DNA from: a virus
Virus record (IMG/VR): IMGVR_UViG_3300021964_000217
Span: 1-35,836 of that record
DNA: 35,836 nucleotides
Direction: 5' to 3' (one strand)
Shown in pieces: positions 17,391-23,532 of the stretch. How positions within the stretch are numbered: position 1 is the stretch's first letter; every line of letters begins with the position of its first letter. The notes under the pieces were generated by a model, which saw nothing but the letters and a program-made list of their open reading frames with translations, made no database searches and had not been told where the DNA came from. A program made the position numbers and the translations under genes.

Positions 17391-17598
17391 CTAATAACGT
17401 CTTATACGCCACTCCATCTTCTTCACCCAATACGCCCTGCGGTGAAGTCATTATGGTTTTTTTCCTAGACATTCTTTTTGGATCTTTCATTTTATCCTCT
17501 AACTCACTCCTCTTAGTCGGTGCTGGTACAGCTTGCGCTGGAGGTGGTGGTGGTGGAGGTGGTGGTGCTGGCTTACTGCCGCCAAATAATCCGCCCAT
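17368..17598 (-). CDS. Polyproline small protein with conserved C-terminal tail (76 aa)
   Basis: The sequence begins MGGLFGGSKPAPPPPPPPPP and continues with a charged linker (KRSELEDKMKDPKRMSRK) and the tail KKTIMTSPQGVLGEE...YKTLLGG. Short proteins with this MGG(L/F)FG plus polyproline layout often follow terL in podoviruses. The tail matches that of the acidic repeat protein at 15827-16954 in order and spacing (K-T-I-x-TS-x-QG-x-x-G, then KTLLG). It starts one base after the terL stop. It is probably a virion or packaging-associated protein; function unknown. Confidence 0.7.
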   Translation of the reverse strand: MGGLFGGSKPAPPPPPPPPPAQAVPAPTKRSELEDKMKDPKRMSRKKTIMTSPQGVLGEEDGVAYKTLLGGATKKS

Positions 17599-17599
17599 A

Positions 17600-18886
17600 T
17601 TACATTGCTCCTATACTATTAAATGGATTATAACTACTATCTGCTATTGCTTGTGGTGGCCGTTCAAAACCTCGGTTTTCCCTTACACCCACAGCAAAAT
17701 ATCTCCAGGCATCAGCCGCATGGCTGGCCCAATCATGTACTGGACTATTCCTAAAAGTCCTTAATCTTTCATTATAAGCTCGGTGATACTGCCTTAATGC
17801 TTCTAATCCAGCCTTACAATTTACTTGGTCAAACCAACAACGGCTGAGAATAAGTTGCGCAGCGTGTATGCCATCTTCAACTGGCAGCTTTGGTACAACC
17901 CTAAAATTAATTCCCAAATCGTATGAGATCTCACGGCGGCTCTTGCCAGAGCCAAGTTCTCTAACCTCAATATCATGCGGCGCATTGTGGCTTCCATAAA
18001 AATAGCCTTTACCTGTAAGTATTTTCGCATAATGCGGTAACCCTTCATTCCTGGCTTCATAAAAATCTATAACATGGATGGCTCTACCAACACTCTGTGT
18101 AAACCAAATAGCTGTGCTATCACCTATACCAAGATCCCACCAGGTATCTACTTTTTGCGATTGGTCATAGGGAACATTTCCTATGCGCCCACTTTCCTGG
18201 GCAACTTGCAGTTCTTTTCCAAAAATAGCTCCTGGTACATTAGCAACCCAGGAACATTCAAACTCTTGTTCAAACTGGTCCTCAGTCATCATCAACCTGG
18301 CAGCTTCTAATTCTTCAGCATCTACTATCTCAGTTTCGCTAGCCTTATAAACTTGTGTAAACCAATCCTTATTACTCTGCGCTGCTTCATACAAATCAAA
18401 AAAAGCATTGTGACCTCTAGGTGTTCCAATAAAGAACGCCCATCCCTTCCTATCCGATAAAGCTGGCCTTAACACTTCTGGAAATAAACTTTCTGGCATA
18501 TCAGCCATTTCATCCAGGACAGCTCCATCAAGGTATATACCTCGTAAACTGTCATAATTCTCAGCACCTAGCAGCTGTATCCTCGATCCATTAGGAAGAT
18601 CACACCTAAGTTCAGTCTCATGGAATCTTACCATAGGAACTTTACCAGCAAACTGCTTTAGATAATCCCATGCCACAGCTTTCGCCTGGCGGTATGTAGG
18701 CGCTATATAAGCGTACCTGGGATTCGTTTTATCATTAAGTATCGCATCCCTCAGTAAATGGTTTATGGCCATCACAGTCTTGCCAAATCGTCTATGGCAT
18801 ACCACAACTCCCCAGCGGTTAGTTGTAAGCTCGTTATGAAGCTTTGCCTGGAGTGGTCTAGGTGAATACGGAATCTCGATGTTCAT
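17600..18886 (-). CDS. terL: Terminase large subunit (428 aa)
   Basis: ATPase motifs are visible: Walker A variant CHRRFGKT at residues 30-37, Walker B YLDGAVLDE with Asp125-Glu126, and coupling motif FFIGTPRG at 151-158. The nuclease half has WWDLGIGDSTAIWF with Asp251 and a later DWASHAADAWRYFA with acidic metal ligands near the C-terminus. At 428 aa it is a short, complete TerL. The gene is separated from terS by 235 bases with a terminator-like hairpin. It packages DNA into the procapsid through the portal. Confidence 0.92.
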   Translation of the reverse strand: MNIEIPYSPRPLQAKLHNELTTNRWGVVVCHRRFGKTVMAINHLLRDAILNDKTNPRYAYIAPTYRQAKAVAWDYLKQFAGKVPMVRFHETELRCDLPNGSRIQLLGAENYDSLRGIYLDGAVLDEMADMPESLFPEVLRPALSDRKGWAFFIGTPRGHNAFFDLYEAAQSNKDWFTQVYKASETEIVDAEELEAARLMMTEDQFEQEFECSWVANVPGAIFGKELQVAQESGRIGNVPYDQSQKVDTWWDLGIGDSTAIWFTQSVGRAIHVIDFYEARNEGLPHYAKILTGKGYFYGSHNAPHDIEVRELGSGKSRREISYDLGINFRVVPKLPVEDGIHAAQLILSRCWFDQVNCKAGLEALRQYHRAYNERLRTFRNSPVHDWASHAADAWRYFAVGVRENRGFERPPQAIADSSYNPFNSIGAM

Positions 18887-19121
18887 GGCTTAGACACTCT
18901 CCAATCAGTATAATATATACATATAAAGATGCGGCCTAATTCTGGGTGTATGGGGGTCTTGTTCTGCAAAAAAAAGCCAAATACGAGTTAGCTACTCGTA
19001 ACTATTTGTAGGCTGCGTAACAATCACCAGCAATCCAGTGGCAAAACTTTATAAATATCTTATTAATTATTTCTCGTGTGCGAGATCACTGCCAAACAAT
19101 ATCTACAGAAATACGCAGATC
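18887..19121. other. Intergenic region between terS and terL with two hairpins
   Basis: The 235 bases hold no convincing gene. On the minus strand they contain, in reading order, a 5-bp stem with 4-base loop (19072-19085, TCTCG and CGAGA), then a 7-bp stem followed by a U run (18968-19000, listed apart), then an AT-rich stretch with TATTAT/TATACT (about 18910-18925) that may be a -10 box in front of terL. A packaging (pac/cos) site is also often located near terS; none can be proven from sequence alone. Confidence 0.5.
18968..19000 (-). terminator. Intrinsic terminator between terS and terL
   Basis: On the minus strand a 7-bp perfect stem (plus-strand arms TACGAGT at 18982-18988 and ACTCGTA at 18994-19000, 5-base loop) is followed by TTTGGC and eight U residues. 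This would stop much of the transcript that enters from terS, so terL probably needs read-through or its own promoter. Confidence 0.7.
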
Positions 19122-19544
19122 CTAAACAATCTCCAGATTGCCATTCGCCCAGGACAAAGTAACCTGGCCATTGTTAGCAGCTGTTTTATCTTCTGCCTTA
19201 TCCCTAACACCTAACGGCTGCATCTGCCTAATATGCTTATCCATATGATCTGCTTGCAACCTTCTTCTTTGTACTTCTGCCATTGCCAGCTTAGGATCGT
19301 CTGGTAAAGCCATGTTAACCAGGTCAAGTATCTGATCCCTCATAACCTCGCATTGCAACGCTCTAGCCTTACGATACATCGAATGAGCTTCATCATTCTC
19401 TTGCACCCATCTAAGCACAGTACGCCAGCTAGGTAAGCTCTTAGTATTGTTACATATCCTGGTTAAGCTTTCACCTTCAGCAATACGCTCACAGATCTTT
19501 TCCATCTGTGGTTTTGTAACTCTTATCTTAATAACTTTAGCCAT
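19122..19544 (-). CDS. terS: Terminase small subunit (140 aa)
   Basis: A basic N-terminal DNA-binding region (KIRVTKPQMEKICERIAEGESLTRICNN, then LPSWRTVLRWVQENDEAHSMYRKAR) matches the helix-turn-helix start of the common phage small terminase family. A helical centre (MRDQILDLVNMA, AEVQRRRLQADHM) and a C-terminal tail that would contact TerL follow. Length is typical. It is the first gene of the late transcript and begins just after a promoter-terminator pair (19556-19638). Confidence 0.85.
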   Translation of the reverse strand: MAKVIKIRVTKPQMEKICERIAEGESLTRICNNTKSLPSWRTVLRWVQENDEAHSMYRKARALQCEVMRDQILDLVNMALPDDPKLAMAEVQRRRLQADHMDKHIRQMQPLGVRDKAEDKTAANNGQVTLSWANGNLEIV

Positions 19545-19555
19545 TAATCCAGCTC

Positions 19556-19583
19556 AAAAAAAAACCTGGTATCTCCTACCAGG
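19556..19583 (-). terminator. Leader terminator upstream of terS
   Basis: Plus-strand arms CCTGGTA (19565-19571) and TACCAGG (19577-19583) form a 7-bp perfect stem with a 5-base loop. On the minus strand it is followed by nine U residues (19556-19564). It lies in the leader between the putative late promoter and the terS start codon at 19544, so by sequence it would stop late transcription soon after initiation unless overridden. Confidence 0.75.
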
Positions 19584-19609
19584 CGTTAACTTAACTAATC
19601 TTAACAAAA

Positions 19610-19638
19610 ACTCTAATATTTTCAGATCATTTAGTCAA
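19610..19638 (-). promoter_or_regulatory. Putative late-operon promoter
   Basis: On the minus strand TTGACT (19638-19633) and TAGAGT (19615-19610) are separated by 17 bases, a sigma70-type arrangement. Initiation would fall near 19603, only about 20 bases before the leader terminator hairpin. Unlike the other promoters of this phage it has no complete 17-bp operator. Confidence 0.6.
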
Positions 19639-19685
19639 GCAACTTGATTTAAAAAAATTAATTTAAATTTATTTCGTCATACTAC

Positions 19686-19714
19686 TTGACTTTTAACGTC
19701 AATAGTCTCATATT
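19686..19714 (+). promoter_or_regulatory. Early plus-strand promoter with overlapping 17-bp operator
   Basis: TTGACT (19686-19691) and CATATT (19709-19714) have a 17-base spacer. The palindrome-like operator TTGACTTTTAACGTCAA (19686-19702) covers the -35 box and part of the spacer. The sequence up to the -10 box is nearly the same as that of the integrase promoter. It faces the operon starting at 19747, so the same repressor would shut it in the lysogen. Confidence 0.65.
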
Positions 19715-19746
19715 AATAATATAGGTTAACAACAAGAGGAGAAACA

Positions 19747-20013
19747 ATGAGCGCTTTCAACGGATGGATTGATACTTTCATTGAGGAGAAAGGTATTGAT
19801 ACCGCTCACAACTTTGAGTTTGACGAAGCTGGTACGTTTCACATCGTAGAAACTGCCACTGTCATTGCCTGGATGAAAAAGCTAGACGATAGCACTAAAG
19901 CTAAGATAATGCACAATTTCATTAAGATCGACTTCTTCAATGGAGATCCCATGCACTTCATGGAGTTCATAGCCAAAGGCATGGTCAAGGCAACTTACGG
20001 AGTAGCTGCCTAA
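19747..20013 (+). CDS. Conserved-type unknown protein (88 aa), first gene of early operon
   Basis: It starts at an ATG behind a strong AAGAGGAG ribosome site. The product begins MSAFNGWIDTFIEEKGID and is acidic and helical, with KAKIMHNFIKIDFFNGD and HFMEFIAKGM. Proteins with this layout are familiar to me from marine phages but I know no function. Its stop is directly joined to the next gene's ATG (TAAATG), so the two are probably translated together. Codon choice is less AT-rich than in the late genes. Confidence 0.7.
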   Translation: MSAFNGWIDTFIEEKGIDTAHNFEFDEAGTFHIVETATVIAWMKKLDDSTKAKIMHNFIKIDFFNGDPMHFMEFIAKGMVKATYGVAA

Positions 20014-20763
20014 ATGAAAAGGCTAGTTCACGGAACGCCAATCACCCCAAAAAGATTGTTACCGCAGCTCAAAGGCAAAAGCTTTTGTGTCAGTTATATG
20101 CACCCAGAGCAGCTTGCTGAGTGCATTGAGCTTGTTGGTGACAATCAGATATTGATCCTGGACAACGGAGCTTTCACCGCCTGGAAAAAGGGCATCACTC
20201 TTGATGCTGCCTGGTGGGATGGCTTCTATGCCTGGGCCAATGATGCGATGGACAAGTGTCCTAATGCAGTGTGTGTGATTCCAGACGTTATCAACGGCGA
20301 TGAAGCTAGCAACTTGCAGCTGATCGCTGATGCCATCAAAGGTGGCAAAATCAAGTATCCAGAAAGAGCAATGGCCATATGGCATATGAATGAGAGTTTT
20401 GAGCAGCTAGAAAAGTTATTCAGAATTTTCAATTTCGTAGGCTTCGGCAGCTGCGGCGAGGTTGACATTGCCAAGAACAAACCAGGCAGCGCTTACATCG
20501 CCAAGATCAAGCAAGCCTGGGCATTTATGGATTACTGGCAAAAAAAGTACGGCATTGATAAGCCTTGGATTCACATGATGAGAGGTTTGGGAGTGCTTCA
20601 CAAAATTGGTTTCGACAGTGCAGATAGCTGCAATATCGCCATGAATCACTGGAGAAACAAAAACAATGTTGTTCACCATGTAGCTCAGTTTGCAGACAGA
20701 CTAGAAGCCAAGGTTAACAACCAGGAATTGAACGAGCTTCCCTTGTTCAATGTTGCAGCTTAG
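20014..20763 (+). CDS. TGT/DpdA-like (7-deazaguanine transglycosylase-type) TIM-barrel protein (249 aa)
   Basis: Segments fit, in order, the tRNA-guanine transglycosylase superfamily: ILILDNGAFTAW (residues 46-57) at the place of the DSGG(Y/F)Q motif with Asp50; CVIPDVINGD (87-96) with Asp91; VGFGSCGEV (142-150) at the place of the G-LA-GE strand; and HMMRGLG (187-193) followed by GFDSADSC (199-206), where Asp201 or Asp204 would be the nucleophile. The zinc-binding C-terminal motif of tRNA enzymes is absent, as in the shorter phage DpdA-type enzymes that put preQ0-type bases into DNA. No queuosine-pathway gene is present, so the base would come from the host. DNA modification against restriction is the inferred role; family assignment is from motif order only. 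Confidence 0.55.
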   Translation: MKRLVHGTPITPKRLLPQLKGKSFCVSYMHPEQLAECIELVGDNQILILDNGAFTAWKKGITLDAAWWDGFYAWANDAMDKCPNAVCVIPDVINGDEASNLQLIADAIKGGKIKYPERAMAIWHMNESFEQLEKLFRIFNFVGFGSCGEVDIAKNKPGSAYIAKIKQAWAFMDYWQKKYGIDKPWIHMMRGLGVLHKIGFDSADSCNIAMNHWRNKNNVVHHVAQFADRLEAKVNNQELNELPLFNVAA

Positions 20764-20775
20764 AAAGGAGAAACT

Positions 20776-20943
20776 ATGCACGATTTTGTTTTATACCAGG
20801 TCATAAAGAAATACCAGAATCATTGGCTTATTGCTGCTGATGGTAAGTTGATGGATGGACCAGATGGGCCAGGTAGATATTTCACTACCAAAAAAGCAGC
20901 GGTTGCTTTCATCAAGAAATACTACAACAAAAACTTTAAATAA
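20776..20943 (+). CDS. Small basic unknown protein (55 aa)
   Basis: The ATG at 20776 follows an AAAGGAG ribosome site 6 bases upstream, and the frame ends at TAA 20941-20943, just before the next gene's ribosome site. The product begins MHDFVLYQVIKKYQNHWLI, continues with DGKLMDGPDGPGRYFTT and ends in a basic helix (KKAAVAFIKKYYNKNFK). It looks like a small one-domain DNA- or RNA-binding protein, but I recognise no family. Confidence 0.7.
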   Translation: MHDFVLYQVIKKYQNHWLIAADGKLMDGPDGPGRYFTTKKAAVAFIKKYYNKNFK

Positions 20944-20952
20944 GGAGAAAAT

Positions 20953-21420
20953 ATGAGCGCATTTATCGTAAACCCAGAACACATAGCAGCATTAGTTGCT
21001 TACACTCAAGCACCTACCAACAAGATGCACTGCTACAACATTCACACCAAGCAAGAGATAAACAACACTGCGAAAAACTTTTGTGATGTTCTTGCCAAGG
21101 CCAACGTCAACAGTGTTGATGCCAAGTATGGCCACAACAATGAGCATTATAGCGATGAGTATCTTGAGCATTTAATGTTGTTTCCAAATGAGTGTTTTGC
21201 TGAGCTACAAAAATTCAAAAGTTTGATGGGATTTTATGGTTGCCCAACCTTAACTGATGCAGACATCTATAACATGGCGCAATGCTTAGAATACCAAAGC
21301 TGCGAGGTTGACAACTGGACACACACTGATGCTTACTGGTTGATCCAGGCAATCAAAGGTGCAGCTGGTAGGAAGATGGCTAGCGGCGCTGCTGTTCAGT
21401 GGAATTATGAAGCTGCTTAA
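20953..21420 (+). CDS. Unknown protein (155 aa), last gene of early operon
   Basis: A TAAGGAG ribosome site precedes the ATG. The start MSAFIVNPEHIAALVAY is of a kind seen in several phage proteins of unknown function. The middle has His/Asn/Tyr-rich stretches (KYGHNNEHYSDEYLEHL) and the C-terminus has CLEYQSCEVDNWTHTDAYWLIQAIKGAA. No catalytic motif is certain. It ends 137 bases before the convergent minus-strand operon, with a shared hairpin between them. Confidence 0.7.
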   Translation: MSAFIVNPEHIAALVAYTQAPTNKMHCYNIHTKQEINNTAKNFCDVLAKANVNSVDAKYGHNNEHYSDEYLEHLMLFPNECFAELQKFKSLMGFYGCPTLTDADIYNMAQCLEYQSCEVDNWTHTDAYWLIQAIKGAAGRKMASGAAVQWNYEAA

Positions 21421-21460
21421 TAAAAAAAACTAAGCAAAAAACAACAAATAAATAAGTTCC

Positions 21461-21510
21461 TCAAAAATTTAAAAGAAAATGAAACCAGGCCCATTCACGA
21501 ATGGACCTGG
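21461..21510 (-). terminator. Hairpin terminator between convergent operons
   Basis: Arms CCAGGCCCAT (21485-21494) and ATGGACCTGG (21501-21510) form a 10-bp stem with one mismatch and a 6-base loop. On the minus strand the hairpin is followed by a U-rich stretch (complement of 21461-21484), so it should end the minus-strand operon. It also sits 64 bases after the plus-strand operon and may act on both. Confidence 0.65.
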
Positions 21511-21556
21511 ATAGATCTTCATAGAGATTGCCAATCAAGAAATAATTTAAGAATAC

Positions 21557-21940
21557 TTAGAGCTTGTAGTAAAGCCTAATCAAAGCATCTTTATACCTAC
21601 GTTTCACAATCCTAGGATCATTAAGACCTAGGATTTTTGCTATCTTAGTCCACTTAGGACCTCTATCAGTAAATGCAGCTGAATGTGCAACTGCCCATAC
21701 AAGCCGTCTATCTTCGTCATCCATCTTAGTTAAAGCCAAATCTACAGCAACATCTAACCTGGTAATCTGATCTGGACTAGCTTTTAACCTGGTTGGTTCT
21801 GTTGTGCTGTAACCATAAGATGACCATTCAGTAAAATAATCTGGCCAGTTTGCCATCTTCTGCTTTCTAAAAGGACTAGGCAATTTTCTTTCTGTTTCCG
21901 CAGCTTCAAAGAATAAATCATTTAACTGCGCAACATCCAT
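21557..21940 (-). CDS. DUF6362-like helix-turn-helix protein (127 aa)
   Basis: The order of features fits DUF6362: an N-terminal ETERKLPSPFRKQKMANWPDY, a central helix (ITRLDVAVDLALTKMDDEDRRLVWAVA), and a C-terminal sigma-like helix-turn-helix (WTKIAKILGLNDPRIVKRRYKDALIRL). Members are small phage proteins of unknown function, probably DNA binding. It is the last gene of the minus-strand operon and overlaps the preceding gene by one base. It is one candidate for a late-gene activator, by position only. Confidence 0.6.
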   Translation of the reverse strand: MDVAQLNDLFFEAAETERKLPSPFRKQKMANWPDYFTEWSSYGYSTTEPTRLKASPDQITRLDVAVDLALTKMDDEDRRLVWAVAHSAAFTDRGPKWTKIAKILGLNDPRIVKRRYKDALIRLYYKL

Positions 21941-22317
21941 TACTTGCGCTCTTTTCTGAGCTTGTCATCCATGTCTCTAAGCCAGTTAAATTTATCAAAT
22001 ATAGGAATATGGTCCAGGTTAATTACCAGGTCTTTATAAGCTTCTTCTGAGTATTTTTTTCTTAGCTTAGATAAAACTCGTCTTTGTAACTCATCAATGG
22101 GAAACTTTGCGCTTCGATCCACAGCTGCTGCATAAGCTGGATTCTTTTTCTTAGCTGTTAACTTAGCTAAGCTATTTATCTTAGCTAAGTTATTATTCTT
22201 AGCTAAGCTATCTAAGCTATTTTTTTTATTTAAGGAATTAATTGGATTGCTAAGTTGTGCGCTAAGCTTAGCTACATGATTTGCTTTAGAAGAAATTTTA
22301 CAGTCATCGTGATTCAT
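21940..22317 (-). CDS. Lys-rich protein with 6-residue repeats; gene carries 18-bp iteron-like repeats (125 aa)
   Basis: The product has an Asn/Ser/Leu/Lys-rich N-terminal half with six-residue units (NNLAKI, NSLAKL) followed by a charged helical C-terminus (PIDELQRRVLSKLRKKYSEEAYKDL ending RKERK). The DNA of the repeat holds three copies of the palindrome CTTAGCTAAG exactly 18 bases apart (22162, 22180, 22198), beside an A/T tract. Its start overlaps the previous gene by 14 bases. I recognise no family. A replication initiator with an origin in its own gene, as in lambda O, is a possible reading. Confidence 0.6.
   Translation of the reverse strand: MNHDDCKISSKANHVAKLSAQLSNPINSLNKKNSLDSLAKNNNLAKINSLAKLTAKKKNPAYAAAVDRSAKFPIDELQRRVLSKLRKKYSEEAYKDLVINLDHIPIFDKFNWLRDMDDKLRKERK
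22162..22272. repeat. Iteron-like palindromes (3 x CTTAGCTAAG, 18-bp period) with A/T tract
   Basis: CTTAGCTAAG, a perfect 10-bp palindrome, starts at 22162, 22180 and 22198. An A/T-rich tract follows (about 22209-22242), and a perfect 12-bp palindrome GCTAAGCTTAGC lies at 22261-22272. Regular spacing of palindromes close to an A/T tract is the layout of iteron-type replication origins. It could also simply reflect a repetitive peptide. Confidence 0.55.
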
Positions 22318-22588
22318 CTGTCAACCCCCCATGAATAAAAAAATAATTTCCGCCATCCAAATTGTGGTCTGAGTTGGCTTCGCCGCAGTCCATCCTCGCT
22401 AATTTATTTTCAATATGAAACTTAACAGCATCACTTGCATAGAATCTTTCACCTGGTTTTAATTTATTTTTAAAACTTAGTGTTAGTCTGGCAGCTAAAT
22501 TTTCATATAACTCCTGGTAATCACCAAGCTTGTCAGCTCTATCTTTTAATATTTGTGCAGCTGTTTCTGCATACTGGTGTGGATTCAT
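22304..22588 (-). CDS. DUF6378-like small protein (94 aa)
   Basis: The helical pattern AAQILKDRADKLGDYQELYENLAARL, then a short segment and DAVKFHIENKLARM, then a closing DGGNYFFIHGGL helix, resembles DUF6378-type phage proteins, which have the same order of a Gly-Asp-Tyr turn, a helix with K-AR and a final helix. Function of that group is not known to me. It overlaps the upstream 53-aa gene by 4 bases (ATGA). Confidence 0.55.
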   Translation of the reverse strand: MNPHQYAETAAQILKDRADKLGDYQELYENLAARLTLSFKNKLKPGERFYASDAVKFHIENKLARMDCGEANSDHNLDGGNYFFIHGGLTDESR

Positions 22589-22746
22589 TTAATAATCCTA
22601 TCAAAATGATCTACCTTCAACTCTTGTGCTTTCCAGGCAGCTCTTTCAGCTGCTAGCTCTTGCTGTGTTAAGGGCCTTGCCTTTTTCATTAATGCTTTGC
22701 AAATTTGTGATACTGGATTTGCACCAGTTTTGTTAGAATGACCCAT
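22585..22746 (-). CDS. Small unknown protein (53 aa)
   Basis: The frame runs from ATG at 22746 to TGA at 22585 and fits exactly between the VRR-NUC stop and the next ATG, with 4-base overlap downstream. The product begins MGHSNKTGANPVSQICKALM, followed by a basic KKARPLTQQELAAERAAWKA helix. The tight packing supports it as real. Function unknown. Confidence 0.65.
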   Translation of the reverse strand: MGHSNKTGANPVSQICKALMKKARPLTQQELAAERAAWKAQELKVDHFDRIIK

Positions 22747-22747
22747 T

Positions 22748-23137
22748 TTACCTTCCCCTTAGTTTTATTAATCCCTCTAAAAATTCTTGCACCTGGTCAA
22801 CAGATCTGCACAGCTGCCAGATACCGCCAGCTTCTTCAAGTTTGTCTCTTATAAGTATCTGATTAGCAGTCGCTTTACCCTTGCTGCCTTTAACCTCAAT
22901 AAATATAGATAAGGATGCACCGCATAACGTCTGATCGCCTGGCACAAATATTTCTATGTCTGGCCAGCCAGCTTTTGTTCCCATACGTTTTTGCTTAACC
23001 TTAAAAGCAACATGACGATTACCCTCATTTGGTGAATGATGCCAAACTGATCCAGGCGGTAACATAATATCTAACCATCTTGCGATTCGCAGATGAACTA
23101 TATCTTCCGAATCAATTTCTGCGGATAATGAAGTCAT
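22748..23137 (-). CDS. VRR-NUC family nuclease (129 aa)
   Basis: The PD-(D/E)XK motifs of the VRR-NUC family are in order: HHSPNEGNRH with the first Glu, KRMGTKAGWPDIEIF with the Gly-Trp-Pro-Asp, SIFIEVKGSKGK with the Glu-Val-Lys, and a Gln-bearing helix (ANQILIRDKLEEAGG). Small stand-alone VRR-NUC proteins of this length occur in many phages and act on branched DNA. I chose the ATG at 23137; a GTG at 23149 also opens the frame but its ribosome site overlaps it. It overlaps the Cro-like gene by 26 bases. Confidence 0.85.
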   Translation of the reverse strand: MTSLSAEIDSEDIVHLRIARWLDIMLPPGSVWHHSPNEGNRHVAFKVKQKRMGTKAGWPDIEIFVPGDQTLCGASLSIFIEVKGSKGKATANQILIRDKLEEAGGIWQLCRSVDQVQEFLEGLIKLRGR

Positions 23138-23324
23138 TAGGCGTGACACTCCCCATAGTTACATCTAAGATTAAACTCAAATGTTTAGGACTTGGCGTAA
23201 GTGCTTGATTATGCTGCTTTGGTAAGCACCATCTTCGAGCTACAGTAGCTTCTTTAAACCCAAGTTTTTCAGCTAATTTTTTGTAACTTAAATTATTTTC
23301 TAATCTATATTCTTCTAATGTCAT
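23112..23324 (-). CDS. Cro-like helix-turn-helix regulator (70 aa)
   Basis: A short protein whose residues 1-35 form a helix-turn-helix (MTLEEYRLENNLSYKKLAEKL, then GFKEATVARRWCLP). It is divergent from the repressor gene and separated from it by 208 bases holding two operators, the standard arrangement for cro. It is the first gene of a six-gene minus-strand operon. The basis is motif and position. Confidence 0.75.
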   Translation of the reverse strand: MTLEEYRLENNLSYKKLAEKLGFKEATVARRWCLPKQHNQALTPSPKHLSLILDVTMGSVTPNDFIIRRN

Positions 23325-23532
23325 GCTTTTAGAAGTAACATAAAGTGATTTTAAACGTCAATACCCTAAATATATTTGACAATAATGACGTATAAAGTCA
23401 TAATAAAATCAATATAATGCAATTTAGCATACTTTTTACATCATTTTGTGTGTCTATTATAAAAAAACACAACATATTGTAACAATCCCATTGATGTAAA
23501 TAGTAGTTGGATAAAGAAAAAAAAGGAATAAG
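23325..23532. promoter_or_regulatory. Immunity control region between cro-like and repressor genes
   Basis: Rightward: TTGACA (23376-23381) and CATAAT (23399-23404), 17-base spacer, a strong promoter facing the repressor with a leader of about 120 bases. Inside its spacer is the operator ATGACGTATAAAGTCAT (23385-23401, perfect 5-bp arms). A second operator, GTGATTTTAAACGTCAA, lies at 23345-23361; on the minus strand its TTGACG would be a -35 box for the cro-like gene, with a weak -10. The rest, 23405-23532, is AT-rich with no gene that I can see. Confidence 0.65.

Noticed and set aside
22141-22272. CRISPR-like array (regular palindromic repeats)
   Set aside because: Repeats are 10 bp with 8-bp gaps, far too short for a CRISPR, and they lie within an open coding frame.
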